A stretch of DNA of 64,000 nucleotides from Parachlamydiales bacterium (GCA_041671045.1 JBAZCF010000001.1:496001-560000); one strand, 5' to 3'; positions 1 through 9,139 are shown, counted from the first letter of the stretch. The notes: generated by a model from the sequence alone, not told the origin. Made by a program: numbers and translations.

Positions 1-348
1 GATGTTATTGAAAGAATTTTTATTTGTTGTAATGCTGTTTTGGCTGGTTGTACCGCTCTTGCTGTCATAGGTTCGGGCGGTGCCGGTTACGCTGCTTTCG
101 GTCTTTTTACCGCTGCCGGCGCCCTTACCCTTGGAAAAATATATGAGGGTGATAATTTCTTACTCAAGAACTGGAGCGATTTGGCAAAAAAATATGAGGA
201 TGGGATATCGTGTGTCAGTTCTATTGTAAACTTAAGTGGCGGAGTGTACTCTTTAATAGCTCTACCTTTTAGTTTTATGAATTTAGGTGGAACTTTGTCT
301 GCTGCTTTTGTTACGTATATGTTTGTTAGATCCCAGTGTCAGGAATAA
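1..348 (+). CDS. Small Gly-rich membrane protein, first of three tandem paralogues (5' end cut off)
   Basis: The reading frame is open from base 1 and runs to a TAA stop, so the gene starts outside the window; the first in-frame start-like codon (TTG at 40) is not the true start, because the residues before it match the next gene (ILAGCTALAVIGSG region). The visible 115 residues contain two long hydrophobic, Gly/Ala-rich segments (about residues 8-38 and 62-110) separated by a short charged stretch with YEGDN and a WxDxAKxYE motif. No family is recognised. The two-lobed hydrophobic pattern resembles chlamydial inclusion membrane proteins, which is an inference from shape only. It is followed within 45 bases by a close paralogue. 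Confidence 0.75.
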   Translation, partial: DVIERIFICCNAVLAGCTALAVIGSGGAGYAAFGLFTAAGALTLGKIYEGDNFLLKNWSDLAKKYEDGISCVSSIVNLSGGVYSLIALPFSFMNLGGTLSAAFVTYMFVRSQCQE

Positions 349-390
349 TAAACTCTTAGATAAACTATAAAATAAATAACAGAGGTTTTT

Positions 391-831
391 ATGTCCCTTC
401 AATTAAGTACTGTGGTTCCTTTAGTGGGAGCAAATTTTGCATTTTTAACTTTGGGATCAATAGCTAGTGAGCAAACCAAACAATATAGAGTTCATGACCT
501 TGTAGATAGAGTCTTTACTTTCAGTAATTCTATTCTTGCTGGTTGTACGGCTCTTGCAGTCATAGGTTCTGGTCCTGTAGGCTATGCTGTATTCGGTGCT
601 TTTGCAACTGCAGGTGTTATTACCCTCGGAAAAGTTTATGAGGGCGACAATCAGTTTTTAAATACGTGGCGTGATTATGCAAAGGACTATGAGAAAAATA
701 TAGGGGTTGTCAGTTCAATCGTAAACTTATGTGGTGGAGTACATTCTCTTATAGCTTTGCCATTTAGATATATGAATTTGGCTGGAACTCTTTCTGCTGC
801 TATTTCAGTGTATATTTACTCTGATTTGTAA
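391..831 (+). CDS. Small Gly-rich membrane protein, second tandem paralogue
   Basis: A 146-residue protein starting at an ATG preceded by AGAGG. It is the closest relative of the partial gene upstream: they share AGCTALAVIGSG, YEGDN, VSSIVNL, GGV, SLIALPF and GTLSAA in the same order. Hydrophobic segments lie at about 5-25, 46-80 and 100-142, so it is very likely an integral membrane protein. The function is unknown. Tandem duplication of small hydrophobic proteins is common among chlamydial Inc-like families, but type III secretion cannot be judged from the sequence. Confidence 0.75.
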   Translation: MSLQLSTVVPLVGANFAFLTLGSIASEQTKQYRVHDLVDRVFTFSNSILAGCTALAVIGSGPVGYAVFGAFATAGVITLGKVYEGDNQFLNTWRDYAKDYEKNIGVVSSIVNLCGGVHSLIALPFRYMNLAGTLSAAISVYIYSDL

Positions 832-989
832 CTCTAAGCGTTATCTTTGGAGACTTCAATAGAATATGTTGGGTGCTAGTATTGCTGTCGGTAGCGCTTA
901 GAAATCTAAAAAAAACCGTAATATTCGACATAGATATGGGGTACTCAGGAAACCATGTCTATGGCTCGTAAAATGGACAAAAAATTTCG

Positions 990-1463
990 ATGAGTTATTT
1001 TCCATCTGTTAGTTTAAGTAGTTTAATGCTTCCAAATTTATTGAATGCTGGAGTGTATTCAACTATTGCAATATCAAACCCGGAGAGAGAAAGTTTGATA
1101 CTGGCTTCATTTTACCCTTCAATGGTCATTGCCGGTTTGGTTGGACTTTCTATTTTAGGAACTGGGGGAGCAGGCTGCGCAGTATTTTCTGCCTTTACAC
1201 TGGGCGGGGCATTTTCTTTCGCTGCCTTCAGTTATGCAGATTATTTTGCCAATAAAAAATTGAGGGACTTTTCTAGTAAAATATATTTAAGCCTTTTTCT
1301 TGCAAGTAACATTGTGAACCTCGGAGGGGGTGTGCATCTGTTAATTTCAAATCCATTTAAGGGTGTTACACTTGCAAGTACTTTAATATCAGCAGCAGCC
1401 TGTGTATTGAGTATTTTCTATGCATCCGGCGCATCCGATCATTGGGGCACGCCCGTAGATTAG
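990..1463 (+). CDS. Small hydrophobic membrane protein, third and divergent tandem paralogue
   Basis: A 157-residue protein. It keeps the order of the two preceding genes (GLSILGTGGAG, then a Gly/Ala/Phe-rich hydrophobic stretch, then ASNIVNLGGGVHLLISNPF and LASTLISAA) but is much more diverged. Hydrophobic segments lie at about 44-82 and 98-150. A gap of about 160 bases separates it from the second copy and holds no gene I can support. The ATG at 990 has no clear Shine-Dalgarno sequence, so the start is less certain. Function unknown. Confidence 0.7.
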   Translation: MSYFPSVSLSSLMLPNLLNAGVYSTIAISNPERESLILASFYPSMVIAGLVGLSILGTGGAGCAVFSAFTLGGAFSFAAFSYADYFANKKLRDFSSKIYLSLFLASNIVNLGGGVHLLISNPFKGVTLASTLISAAACVLSIFYASGASDHWGTPVD

Positions 1464-1513
1464 CCTGTTAGAAGCGCGGCAAAAGGCGTATTTTTCATTT
1501 GATCCAATTGACA

Positions 1514-2200
1514 TTAAAAATTTCTTAGGGATTGATGACGTTGATAATGCCTTTCAATTCCGTTAGCAACTTCTCCTGGATCATCTGTAATTTGTATGAG
1601 CGAAAGGTCATTCTCATTGACACATCCGTTTTGGAGCATTGTAGATTTGATCCATTCAATTAAACCTTGCCAGTAGCTTTTTCCCATTAGATAGATTGGA
1701 AATGGATGGATTTTTTTCGTTTGGATTAATGTTAACGCTTCAAAAAGCTCATCCAGAGTGCCATATCCCCCCGGTAGAAATACATAACCTTGTGCATAGC
1801 GGATAAACATAACTTTTCTTACAAAAAAGTAGCGGAAAGTTAGGCAATATTTAGGGTCGATAAACTTATTGGGTTCTGTTTCAAAAGGTAGATCGACAGC
1901 TAAGCCGCAGGATTTCCCTTGAATCTCTTGAGCGCCCTTGTTGGCAGCTTCCATAATTCCTGGTCCGCCCCCTGTAATGATGGCAAAACCCCTTTTTGCA
2001 ACCTCTTGCGAAACATCGATAGCGAGTGAATAGTAGGGTGTTCCTTCTTTTAGGCGTGCTGAGCCGAATATAGAAACGGAAGGCCCGATGTTGGTCATTG
2101 TCTCGAATCCTTCAACGAATTCTGAAACAATACGGAACACACGCCATGAATCTGTTGTAAGCATTGATGAAGGGTCATTGAATGTGCGCGGTGTTTCCAT
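1514..2200 (-). CDS. LOG-family (TIGR00730) nucleotide phosphoribohydrolase-like protein
   Basis: A 228-residue Rossmann-fold protein with the two LOG-family signatures: GGGPGIMEAANKG at about 77-89 and PGGYGTLDE at about 143-151, with the RK pair at about 128-129. Members hydrolyse the N-glycosidic bond of nucleoside 5'-monophosphates (cytokinin-activating in plants; pyrimidine/purine nucleotide nucleosidases in bacteria); the substrate here cannot be told. I chose the ATG at 2200 because AGGA sits 6 bases upstream. The frame stays open to a TTG at 2356, right after the queG stop, which would add 52 residues of non-family character. It lies downstream of queG on the same strand and converges with the plus-strand membrane-protein cluster. 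Confidence 0.8.
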   Translation of the reverse strand: METPRTFNDPSSMLTTDSWRVFRIVSEFVEGFETMTNIGPSVSIFGSARLKEGTPYYSLAIDVSQEVAKRGFAIITGGGPGIMEAANKGAQEIQGKSCGLAVDLPFETEPNKFIDPKYCLTFRYFFVRKVMFIRYAQGYVFLPGGYGTLDELFEALTLIQTKKIHPFPIYLMGKSYWQGLIEWIKSTMLQNGCVNENDLSLIQITDDPGEVANGIERHYQRHQSLRNF

Positions 2201-2356
2201 GATAATTCCTAAAAAATGTAAGCTTTCGTCAGTGTCGCAGAGTGTAATTTTTTTTTGAATAAGCAAATGATGGTAATGCATTTTGCACTTATGAATAACT
2301 TTTAGAGGCAGTTGCACTGGATGAAAATTGGCGTTGAAGGGCAAAATGGAAGGCAA

Positions 2357-3277
2357 TTATTTTTCTTTGAGCTGTTCTAATGTAAGCTTTAGTCCTTCAA
2401 TACCTCTTCGTTTAAGAGGGGAGCCATCTAGGGTGTCGAGATGAGCTAATTTCTCTAGAGATAAGTAGATCTTATTTTCAGCCACAGGGAGAAAATCAGC
2501 ATTGGTGGATAAGGGTGAACGTACATTATGGGGGCAGATATTTTGACAGATATCGCAACCGAAAGCGTAGCCGGGATTAAGGCGTGCTATCTCAGGATCA
2601 ATGGGCCCGTCTTTTTCAATGAGATGGTAGGATAAGCAGCGATTAGCATCTAATAGGTAAGGTGCAACAAGCGCTTGGGTGGGGCATGCATCTAGACATT
2701 TGGTGCAAACGCCGCATTTGGGTATATGTGTAGGTAGGCAAGGTAGATCTGGAAATTCGAGCGTGGTCAATAATCCGGAAAGTAGAATAAATGTTCCGAA
2801 GCGTCGATGAATCAGGAGGGTGTTTTTTCCAAACCAACCCAAGCCGGCCTTTACGAAAAGGGATTTTTCCATAATTGGTTTGGAATCGCTAAAGCCTATG
2901 GCAATATTTGTCTGTTGGGTTTGGGACTCTAGCCAGCGGATGAGTTTCTTTAGGCGTCTTCTATGCACATTATGATAATCGCGGTGGCGGGCATAAGAGG
3001 CGATCAGTCCTTCGTCCGGTCCTTTCAAGGGATGTTGGGGTTGTTTATAATTGGTGACAAAGAGAAAAGCTGTTTTTGCTCCTGGTAGGAGTCTATCAGG
3101 AGCCGTTCTTAGATCATTCTCCATATATGTTAGATCAGCTTGGCGCCCATTTTCAAGCCATTTTCTATAAGCAGCAATATCTTCATCCGGTATTGCCGGT
3201 GTAGTGACTCCGACATCATCCCAACCCAATTCAAGAGCTTTAAGTCGTACATCTTCAACTGTTAATGAAGAGCTCAT
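2357..3277 (-). CDS. queG: Epoxyqueuosine reductase QueG
   Basis: A 306-residue protein matching QueG, the cobalamin- and [4Fe-4S]-dependent enzyme that reduces epoxyqueuosine to queuosine in tRNA. Visible features are the YARHRDYHNVHRRRL region (about 95-109), the catalytic Asp in GFSDSKPIMEKSLFVKAGLG (D131), a ferredoxin-like motif CGVCTKCLDACPTQAL (Cys 188, 191, 194, 198) and the second cluster CDICQNICPHN (Cys 241, 244, 248). Its length is shorter than long QueG forms that carry a C-terminal HEAT domain, but the catalytic part is complete. It overlaps the upstream yitT-like gene by 4 bases, so the two are probably translationally coupled. Confidence 0.93.
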   Translation of the reverse strand: MSSSLTVEDVRLKALELGWDDVGVTTPAIPDEDIAAYRKWLENGRQADLTYMENDLRTAPDRLLPGAKTAFLFVTNYKQPQHPLKGPDEGLIASYARHRDYHNVHRRRLKKLIRWLESQTQQTNIAIGFSDSKPIMEKSLFVKAGLGWFGKNTLLIHRRFGTFILLSGLLTTLEFPDLPCLPTHIPKCGVCTKCLDACPTQALVAPYLLDANRCLSYHLIEKDGPIDPEIARLNPGYAFGCDICQNICPHNVRSPLSTNADFLPVAENKIYLSLEKLAHLDTLDGSPLKRRGIEGLKLTLEQLKEK

Positions 3278-4218
3278 GGAGTTTTATTTGAGGATATTCC
3301 AAAAATACTGGTGAAAAGCTTGATCCAGCGTTTGCCTTTATCGCTATGCCCTTGATTGCCATTAGCAACTTCATGCAGATTTTCAATAGCGATGAACGCC
3401 TGTGGGTCATGTGAATAGATAAGCTCTTTAAGGTCGGCAAGTTGCAGACGTTCAGCGATAACATAGATGATTTCTCTAGCGTCGCCGGAAAATCCTCCAC
3501 GACCATACATAATAGTGAGCCCTAAGCCTAATTCATGTATAATTGCTTTTGCAATTTCGCTCGATTTCTGTGAGATGATCAGTACTGATTTTGTTTCGTC
3601 CAATCCCACGATGACAGAATCCATAATTTTGATGACGACAATGTACGTGATCAAGGATAGCAACGGGGGGTGCCAATCCTGGAAAGCTAGTCCTGCAGCT
3701 CCAAAAATGAAGACATTGCAGACGAGGATGACTTGCCCAACAGTAATGCCGGTACGTTTATTGATGATAATACCGAGGATTTCAGTACCGTCAGTGCAGC
3801 CGCCGTAACGGATGATCAATCCCAGGCCGATACCTAGTATGGCGCCGCCAATGACAACAACTTCTATAGTGTCGCCATGGAATTCCCAGGTGGGGGCGAA
3901 GTGGTGCATTAACCAGCTGAAGGCACTAAATGAGATAATAGCGTAGAGCATATGAAAGACGAAGGTCTTACCGATCGTTTTGTATGCTAAGATAATAAAA
4001 GGCAAGTTCAGGACAAAGAGCAGTGGGGAGAAGTAGGATTTGCCAAATATATTAGCTCCGATCATCGCAATGCCGACTATGCCGCCGTCGATAAGTTGAT
4101 TTGGAAAAAAGAAAACTTCGATGGCAAAAGCGGCAAGAAAAGCGCCTAATGCGATTACAGCATAAGTATATAGATTTAGAAACCAGGATTTATGTTGGGG
4201 TGTAAGAGCTGCTTGCAT
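3274..4218 (-). CDS. YitT-family integral membrane protein (DUF161/DUF2179)
   Basis: A 314-residue protein of the YitT type: five to six hydrophobic helices in the first 200 residues, family hallmarks GGIVGIA, RYGGCTDGTEILGI and GITVGQ, and a C-terminal soluble DUF2179 domain (about 225-300) with YGRGGFSGDAREIIYVI and DPQAFIAI. The family is widespread and its transport role is unproven. The ATG at 4218 is preceded by GGGAGAATTC on the minus strand, a good ribosome site. It overlaps queG by 4 bases and lies about 65 bases downstream of two tRNA genes on the same strand. Confidence 0.88.
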   Translation of the reverse strand: MQAALTPQHKSWFLNLYTYAVIALGAFLAAFAIEVFFFPNQLIDGGIVGIAMIGANIFGKSYFSPLLFVLNLPFIILAYKTIGKTFVFHMLYAIISFSAFSWLMHHFAPTWEFHGDTIEVVVIGGAILGIGLGLIIRYGGCTDGTEILGIIINKRTGITVGQVILVCNVFIFGAAGLAFQDWHPPLLSLITYIVVIKIMDSVIVGLDETKSVLIISQKSSEIAKAIIHELGLGLTIMYGRGGFSGDAREIIYVIAERLQLADLKELIYSHDPQAFIAIENLHEVANGNQGHSDKGKRWIKLFTSIFGISSNKTP

Positions 4219-4284
4219 GAATTCTCCCTTTGATTAGGAGCAGCTAAGGAACATAGATAGGCGTTTGGTTTACGAAAAACAAAA

Positions 4285-4358
4285 CGCGGGAGACGGGATT
4301 TGAACCCGCAACTTCCGGCGTGACAGGCCGGTGCTCTAACCAATTGAACTACTCCCGC
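4285..4358 (-). tRNA. tRNA-Asp (anticodon GTC)
   Basis: A 74-nt cloverleaf on the minus strand. The acceptor GCGGGAG pairs with CTCCCGC, the discriminator is G, the anticodon arm CCGGC-CTGTCAC-GCCGG gives GTC, and the T arm contains GGTTCAAATCC. No CCA is encoded. It sits 4 bases after tRNA-Val, so the pair is one transcript. Confidence 0.95.
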
Positions 4359-4362
4359 AACT

Positions 4363-4435
4363 TGGGCGCGAAAGGACTCGAACCTATGACCACCTGTGTG
4401 TAAGACAGGCGCTCTACCAACTGAGCTACACGCCC
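4363..4435 (-). tRNA. tRNA-Val (anticodon TAC)
   Basis: A 73-nt cloverleaf on the minus strand. The acceptor GGGCGTG pairs with CGCGCCC (one G-U pair), the discriminator is A, the anticodon arm CCTGT-CTTACAC-ACAGG gives TAC, and the T arm holds GGTTCGAGTCC. No CCA is encoded. Confidence 0.95.
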
Positions 4436-4453
4436 TTGTAGCAACATGCGCAT

Positions 4454-4483
4454 AATATACGTTGAGCGTGCATTTCTTTGCAA
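4454..4483 (-). promoter_or_regulatory. Probable sigma-66/70-type promoter of the tRNA-Val/tRNA-Asp unit
   Basis: On the minus strand TTGCAA (4478-4483) is followed, after an 18-base spacer, by TATATT (4454-4459), about 19 bases before the tRNA-Val 5' end. Both boxes are close to consensus. Found by eye only. Confidence 0.5.
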
Positions 4484-4655
4484 GTATCTTAGATTAATAT
4501 TTCATAAATAATTGGGGGTAAAGGAATTGTGTGAGGGAAAATTGACAGTGTTTTTTAGTTGTATTGTATTTCTAGATGACAATTGATTATTTTAAATGTA
4601 CGCATATATATTAAAAGTGTGTAAGATTAGATTATAACTATAGGCGAACTAATTC

Positions 4656-5705
4656 ATGCCGATTTATAAAAAAGAGAATACTTCTTCAAAGAAGTTAAAA
4701 GCTATTGCAGTTCCTGCAGTAGCGATGCCCTCTGCAGTTCCAAAAACACCATTCCATAAGTTCATTAAAAGAGTCCGGGGACTCTTTACCTTCTTGAAAA
4801 CCAAGAAGGAGATTAACCTTACGGGACGTATTCATGAGTTAGATGCTGATGCTGAAGTACTTATGATTTCACTGCAACGGATTAAAAGTTATTTCGATCC
4901 TGCTGGACAGTATGCTATTGGAGAGGACGACCCTGAATTGGGAATATTCCTCGAAGCAATTATAGACCCGTTGCTCAAAGAAGCCGATATGTTAAGGCAA
5001 ACCTTGCATTCATCTTCCGTGGCAGGACAAGCGAAAATCTTCAAAAGGTTCAACCTATGGATTGATAGATCAGAGCATTGGGTCGACTATTTTGAAAAGA
5101 AAAGAACGAAGAAAGAATTGGTGGATGCGGTAGTCCATTACCTTGTAGGAGAAGCGCTGCAAAGGATAGACCGCGATGTAGAGGTCATTCGAGAGTATAT
5201 CAACCATCAAGTGCAGTCGCTGCCTGTAGATGATGAGAGAAAAAGATACTTGAAACAAAGGATTGATTCTAGTGTGGAAGTACATATAGAGAACTTGAAC
5301 CTCCTCAAAAAAAGACCTTCGAAGATAACTTTTGAAGGGATAGGTTACTGGAAGAGCCAGATAGACCAGTGCCGGCAAACCTATTTTGACATGACGCTTC
5401 ATGCCGTAGATGTCCAGATAGAAGAAGAATTTCCCGAGGCAAGCAATAAAGAATACAGCGATCATTTACAGGATTCCCTGTTAGAAACAGTGATATTAGA
5501 GTCAGAAGTACAGGAAATAGCAGATGAAGTTGCAGAAAGTGATTTGAAGCAGCTAACTATAGTGAAGCGTTTGCTGTCGCATATCAATGCACTGGAAGAT
5601 GAAGCGCATACAATGCTGCTAGATTTGCGCTTGGATGGGGATGTTATTTCTAGAGCAGAGGATGTATTAGAGCGGCTGAAAGAAATCAAAAAGCAAATCA
5701 GGTAA
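4656..5705 (+). CDS. Hypothetical helical protein, 349 residues
   Basis: I do not recognise this protein. It begins MPIYKKENTSSKK with a Lys/Ser/Ala/Pro-rich, probably disordered first 35 residues, followed by a predominantly charged, helix-rich body with several heptad-like stretches (for example about 140-200 and 270-349). There is no signal peptide, membrane segment or Cys cluster. It stands alone between the tRNAs and a 470-base gap, with no operon partners. A basic, disordered N-terminus ahead of coiled coil is compatible with a secreted effector or a structural protein, but nothing decides this. Confidence 0.65.
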   Translation: MPIYKKENTSSKKLKAIAVPAVAMPSAVPKTPFHKFIKRVRGLFTFLKTKKEINLTGRIHELDADAEVLMISLQRIKSYFDPAGQYAIGEDDPELGIFLEAIIDPLLKEADMLRQTLHSSSVAGQAKIFKRFNLWIDRSEHWVDYFEKKRTKKELVDAVVHYLVGEALQRIDRDVEVIREYINHQVQSLPVDDERKRYLKQRIDSSVEVHIENLNLLKKRPSKITFEGIGYWKSQIDQCRQTYFDMTLHAVDVQIEEEFPEASNKEYSDHLQDSLLETVILESEVQEIADEVAESDLKQLTIVKRLLSHINALEDEAHTMLLDLRLDGDVISRAEDVLERLKEIKKQIR

Positions 5706-6178
5706 GAACGCACGTTCATTATTCAAGTCAACCATAATAAATCCAAATGAAAGCAGCTTATCTAGTTAACTTAACTAACCAGTTAATTTATTTATAGACT
5801 GTGATCTTAACGCTATTAGACAGCGTGTTGGAAAATGAGATTATCATACTTTGATACGCGAACACTAAACTCTCAAGTTTCATAGCGGTTAATTTAGACG
5901 TAAGGACGCAGAGAAGCTTTGCTCCACACTAAATTGTTACGAGCATTATCTCACAGCGTTGCGCTCCCTTGCGGGACCGTGACGCTGACAGTGACATGCT
6001 CGCTGACGCAATATATCACTAAACAAACACTGTTTTGTTCCTAGACTCCTCTATAAGATAGTCTACTGAATCTAATATACCAATATCCTTATTGTTTTAT
6101 TGTTATAATAGTGACTTTAATTTCAGAATTATATAACATCTATCGTTAATTATTATTTATAACAAAAATAGGAAGATT
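5706..6178 (+). other. Intergenic gap without a supportable gene
   Basis: About 470 bases without a convincing reading frame on either strand. The AT-rich stretch before 6179 probably holds the promoter of the next gene. The 15-base CGCAGAGAAGCTTTG at 5907-5921 recurs inverted at 7189-7203, on the other side of the next gene. Confidence 0.5.
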
Positions 6179-7063
6179 ATGAGCTCGCTAAGTAACCTAA
6201 CGGAATTGTCAATGTATATTGCGAAGGATCTAATTGATCTGACCCCCATTGGATATGTTTACGATGCATATAAGCAATCGACGCAGAGTCCGTCTGCTGT
6301 GAATCCAGAGATGCAAAGAGCCTTTGAGAAGAAGTCAACGCTATTAGGAAACCTTAAAGATGCTTTTACTCCGGAAGTGAAGTTAAACGAGAAAATGAAG
6401 TCATTTTTTGAGACTGAGGGGTTTCGTAAGGACATAGTAATAGAAGAAAGACCGGTGATAGGCGCTTCTTCACTTGGAACAAACTATTTCACCAGTGGTT
6501 ATGCAGCCATTTGGATTAGCAGCATTTTTGTTAAAGATTCGCCTGCTACTGCTACGTATATGATAAAGGAATGTGCTTATCGTATTAGGGCAAATAGCTA
6601 TGTAGTTAATCCTACAGTTGTAAGCATTATATCCATAGCCTCATTTATTTTATGTTCTTCAGTGATGACCTCTCTTCCTGCCTTTTTAGTTTGTTGTACT
6701 GTTGCATACATTGCGAACAAAGTAGTGAATTCTATTACCAAAACTAATGAAATAAAGTACGCGATTGAAAAAAGCACTGACAAAGAGCTTATTGCAGGAA
6801 GAAATATACAATCGTATTTTGTACAGAAGTATAAAGAGGCTTATGAGAGGGATCAATTTTGGTTGACACCTGAAGGAGAAGAAAGATTCGAATTTTTTCT
6901 TCCGACAAGACAGTCGATTATAGCAAGATTTGATGCTGAAATATCTCGTAGAGACATTAAAGTTAAAGCTAAAGATTTTGATTTAACCAAAATCACAAAA
7001 TGTATGGGTGCAACGATTGAGGCATATAATAAATTAGTAGAGGAAGTGGAAGGGACGATATAA
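6179..7063 (+). CDS. Membrane protein resembling a catalytically dead M48-type peptidase
   Basis: A 294-residue protein with one hydrophobic hairpin at about 145-182. Just before it stands MIKECAYRIRANS (128-140), which has the spacing of the M48 zinc motif (HExxH...N) but lacks the histidines. After the hairpin, EIKYAIEKSTDKELIAGRN (about 191-209) sits where M48 enzymes carry the third zinc ligand (ExxxD). This order (zinc helix, membrane hairpin, Glu helix) is typical of HtpX/Oma1-like proteins, so I read it as a pseudo-peptidase. The match is by eye and weak; otherwise it is a hypothetical Inc-like membrane protein. It is followed by a strong hairpin. Confidence 0.6.
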   Translation: MSSLSNLTELSMYIAKDLIDLTPIGYVYDAYKQSTQSPSAVNPEMQRAFEKKSTLLGNLKDAFTPEVKLNEKMKSFFETEGFRKDIVIEERPVIGASSLGTNYFTSGYAAIWISSIFVKDSPATATYMIKECAYRIRANSYVVNPTVVSIISIASFILCSSVMTSLPAFLVCCTVAYIANKVVNSITKTNEIKYAIEKSTDKELIAGRNIQSYFVQKYKEAYERDQFWLTPEGEERFEFFLPTRQSIIARFDAEISRRDIKVKAKDFDLTKITKCMGATIEAYNKLVEEVEGTI

Positions 7064-7096
7064 AGTCTTGGGGAGCACGGATTGTGCATTAATTTA

Positions 7097-7142
7097 AACG
7101 TTTGAGTAGAGGCAGGTTAATCTCCGCCCCTACTCAAACGTT
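7097..7142. terminator. Long hairpin between convergent genes
   Basis: AACGTTTGAGTAGAGGC pairs with GCCCCTACTCAAACGTT over 17 bases with one mismatch and a 12-base loop. It sits between the ends of two convergent genes, so it may terminate both. There is no long U tract on either side. Confidence 0.55.
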
Positions 7143-7230
7143 CATAAAAACGCTTTACAAACAGTACTACAGATAACTTCTTGATGGACAAAGCTTCTCT
7201 GCGAATAAATTCACGTTACTCACACGCTGG

Positions 7231-9066
7231 CTAAAAGATGTATTCGTCTGCTATTGCTCGCTTATCATGTCCATCCAACACGTGGAATTTCCGCAGTTTA
7301 TTCAACGTGACGGGAGATAGCTGTCCTATAGGAATGTAAACTACCTTTTTCCCGAAACGGCTAGCAAAACTTTTCAGGAGTGGTCTCGGCGGTGAGGAAG
7401 CGACATATACGATGGTAGGGGAGAGGGAGTAGTCAATAGCAGCCGCTAACAGGACTTCGGCTTTGCTACGGCAGGGTGCGTAGTCCGGATCTGTCCAGAT
7501 GTCCATCATACGCCTCGGGGGATATGTGAGCATGAACCCACCATATTCGCAGCGATAGATTCCGGGGCCGATGATTTCCTGTCCGAAGGGGGTGGCGTAA
7601 AACGCCATATCGGATTCTTGGGCATGTTCTCCATGCCAGGTGACGCACCAGGGATATTTCTCTTTGAAGGATTCGTTTTCTTTAGGCGAGTCTTCATCAA
7701 AAATCATGACGACAGAGCCTACACCACCTGGCGGTTTACCTTGAGACTTAACGTAAAGCTTTTTCTCTGCCCAGTGGCGGATCGTTTCGCGCATGTCGAT
7801 ACCGTCTTCTATACTGGAGGAGAAGGGTTTTGTTTGCGCTGCTTCCTCAGTCAGAAGCTGGGTGCCTTTTTTCTTTAGGAACTCGCCAAAGTTTTCAATG
7901 GAGAGGTCTTCCGGTGGGAAGGAGCAGAAACCTGAGAAGCCTGGTTGTATTTTGTAACGTTTTTTATCTTTGCGCAGGCGTTGGAAAAAAGATCCTTTTT
8001 CGCTTTTTTGTAGAAGGCGGAATTTTATCAGCTGGCTGTTTCCCCAGACATCTTCAGGTGTAAGGTCTATTTCGGGCAGGTTATCGATATTTTTAAGGTA
8101 GGGATAGGCTGTAGCTTCTTTCCATGTTTCATAAGCGTAGTTATTATCGACGCAGCTTTTGGAGGCTGTGATAATTTGGAAAAGGGTTGGGGTAAGGCGG
8201 TTGCGGATGAGGGCATAGTTGCGTGAAAACTTCATAAGGTTGCGTAGGTGATACCCTTGGAAGGAACCTTTCTGCTGTGAGATATAGTTTTCTGCGCTTG
8301 TTTTATACAGGTTTAGCAGGAGAAGCCTGCGGTCGAGCGGAAATGTTGCGGTATTATTCTGTAGGTATTTTTGCCGGGCTTCTTCATACGAGCGGCTGAT
8401 GTATCCTCCTTCGGGGAGGATCTCGCGGCAAGATTCTTCGGTCAAGGTGCATAGTTCGAAGATTTCTCGTTTGGCATGCACTGTCTCCGCAAATACAGCC
8501 GACCGTAGTTTGCCTAGGATGCGTGCAGCATGGGCCATTCCGCAGACGCACAGCACTTTGTCATGGCGGAGGGAAAGCTCTTTCAGACGGCGAGCCATGT
8601 GTGTTTCGCGCATTTCATCATGGCGTACGGCGCTGGGAGGATTGATTGCTAAGGAGTTATATGCGTGCCAATAACTTTCGAGGCCAATACGTGAGATAGC
8701 GTAAGGGTCAGGCAGGAGCTCATGGACATCGGGATAAAAATCTACATCCAAGTCTATGCAGTAAGCAGCGGCGCCATTTTCTAAAGCGCAGCGCAAGCCT
8801 TCAAAGGCAGGATCAGTAGGTTCAGCCAAATAGCAGATGAGTTGTGTCTTTTGGCTATAGGAAAGGATAATGCTGATGTCAGGTAAACGTTCCGCTGCCT
8901 TGACTAATGGTTCTTGCAAAGTTTCAGCAAGTTCTACCGCTACGGCGTCAGGCTTCAATTGGTGGAATAGTTTGCAGACATGCGCTGCTGTTTCCATGTT
9001 GTAATGGATGACAGGGACAATCCACACGTTCTCATAGTGTAGCGCAAAGAGTAAAGGATCAACCAT
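7231..9066 (-). CDS. Hypothetical 611-residue protein with TraB/ChaN/DUF5682-like N-terminal half
   Basis: The first 210 residues have the layout of the TraB/ChaN/erythromycin-esterase-like superfamily: VPVIHYN near the start, KPDAVAVELAE (about 38-48), RETHMARRLKEL, and VCGMAHAARIL near 178-188, matching the family's histidine, acidic and GxxH-like positions. The rest (about 250-611) is unassigned; it has a charged middle part and a C-terminal mixed alpha/beta region with GGVGSVVMIFDED. There is no signal peptide or membrane segment. The ATG at 9066 is divergent from ispH with 73 bases between. The superfamily call is tentative. Confidence 0.65.
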   Translation of the reverse strand: MVDPLLFALHYENVWIVPVIHYNMETAAHVCKLFHQLKPDAVAVELAETLQEPLVKAAERLPDISIILSYSQKTQLICYLAEPTDPAFEGLRCALENGAAAYCIDLDVDFYPDVHELLPDPYAISRIGLESYWHAYNSLAINPPSAVRHDEMRETHMARRLKELSLRHDKVLCVCGMAHAARILGKLRSAVFAETVHAKREIFELCTLTEESCREILPEGGYISRSYEEARQKYLQNNTATFPLDRRLLLLNLYKTSAENYISQQKGSFQGYHLRNLMKFSRNYALIRNRLTPTLFQIITASKSCVDNNYAYETWKEATAYPYLKNIDNLPEIDLTPEDVWGNSQLIKFRLLQKSEKGSFFQRLRKDKKRYKIQPGFSGFCSFPPEDLSIENFGEFLKKKGTQLLTEEAAQTKPFSSSIEDGIDMRETIRHWAEKKLYVKSQGKPPGGVGSVVMIFDEDSPKENESFKEKYPWCVTWHGEHAQESDMAFYATPFGQEIIGPGIYRCEYGGFMLTYPPRRMMDIWTDPDYAPCRSKAEVLLAAAIDYSLSPTIVYVASSPPRPLLKSFASRFGKKVVYIPIGQLSPVTLNKLRKFHVLDGHDKRAIADEYIF

Positions 9067-9139
9067 TATCGCAAAACCGTGGTAGAAAATATATTTTCAC
9101 CTTATGATAGCTATTTCTTATTGAAAAGAGGAGTAATTT

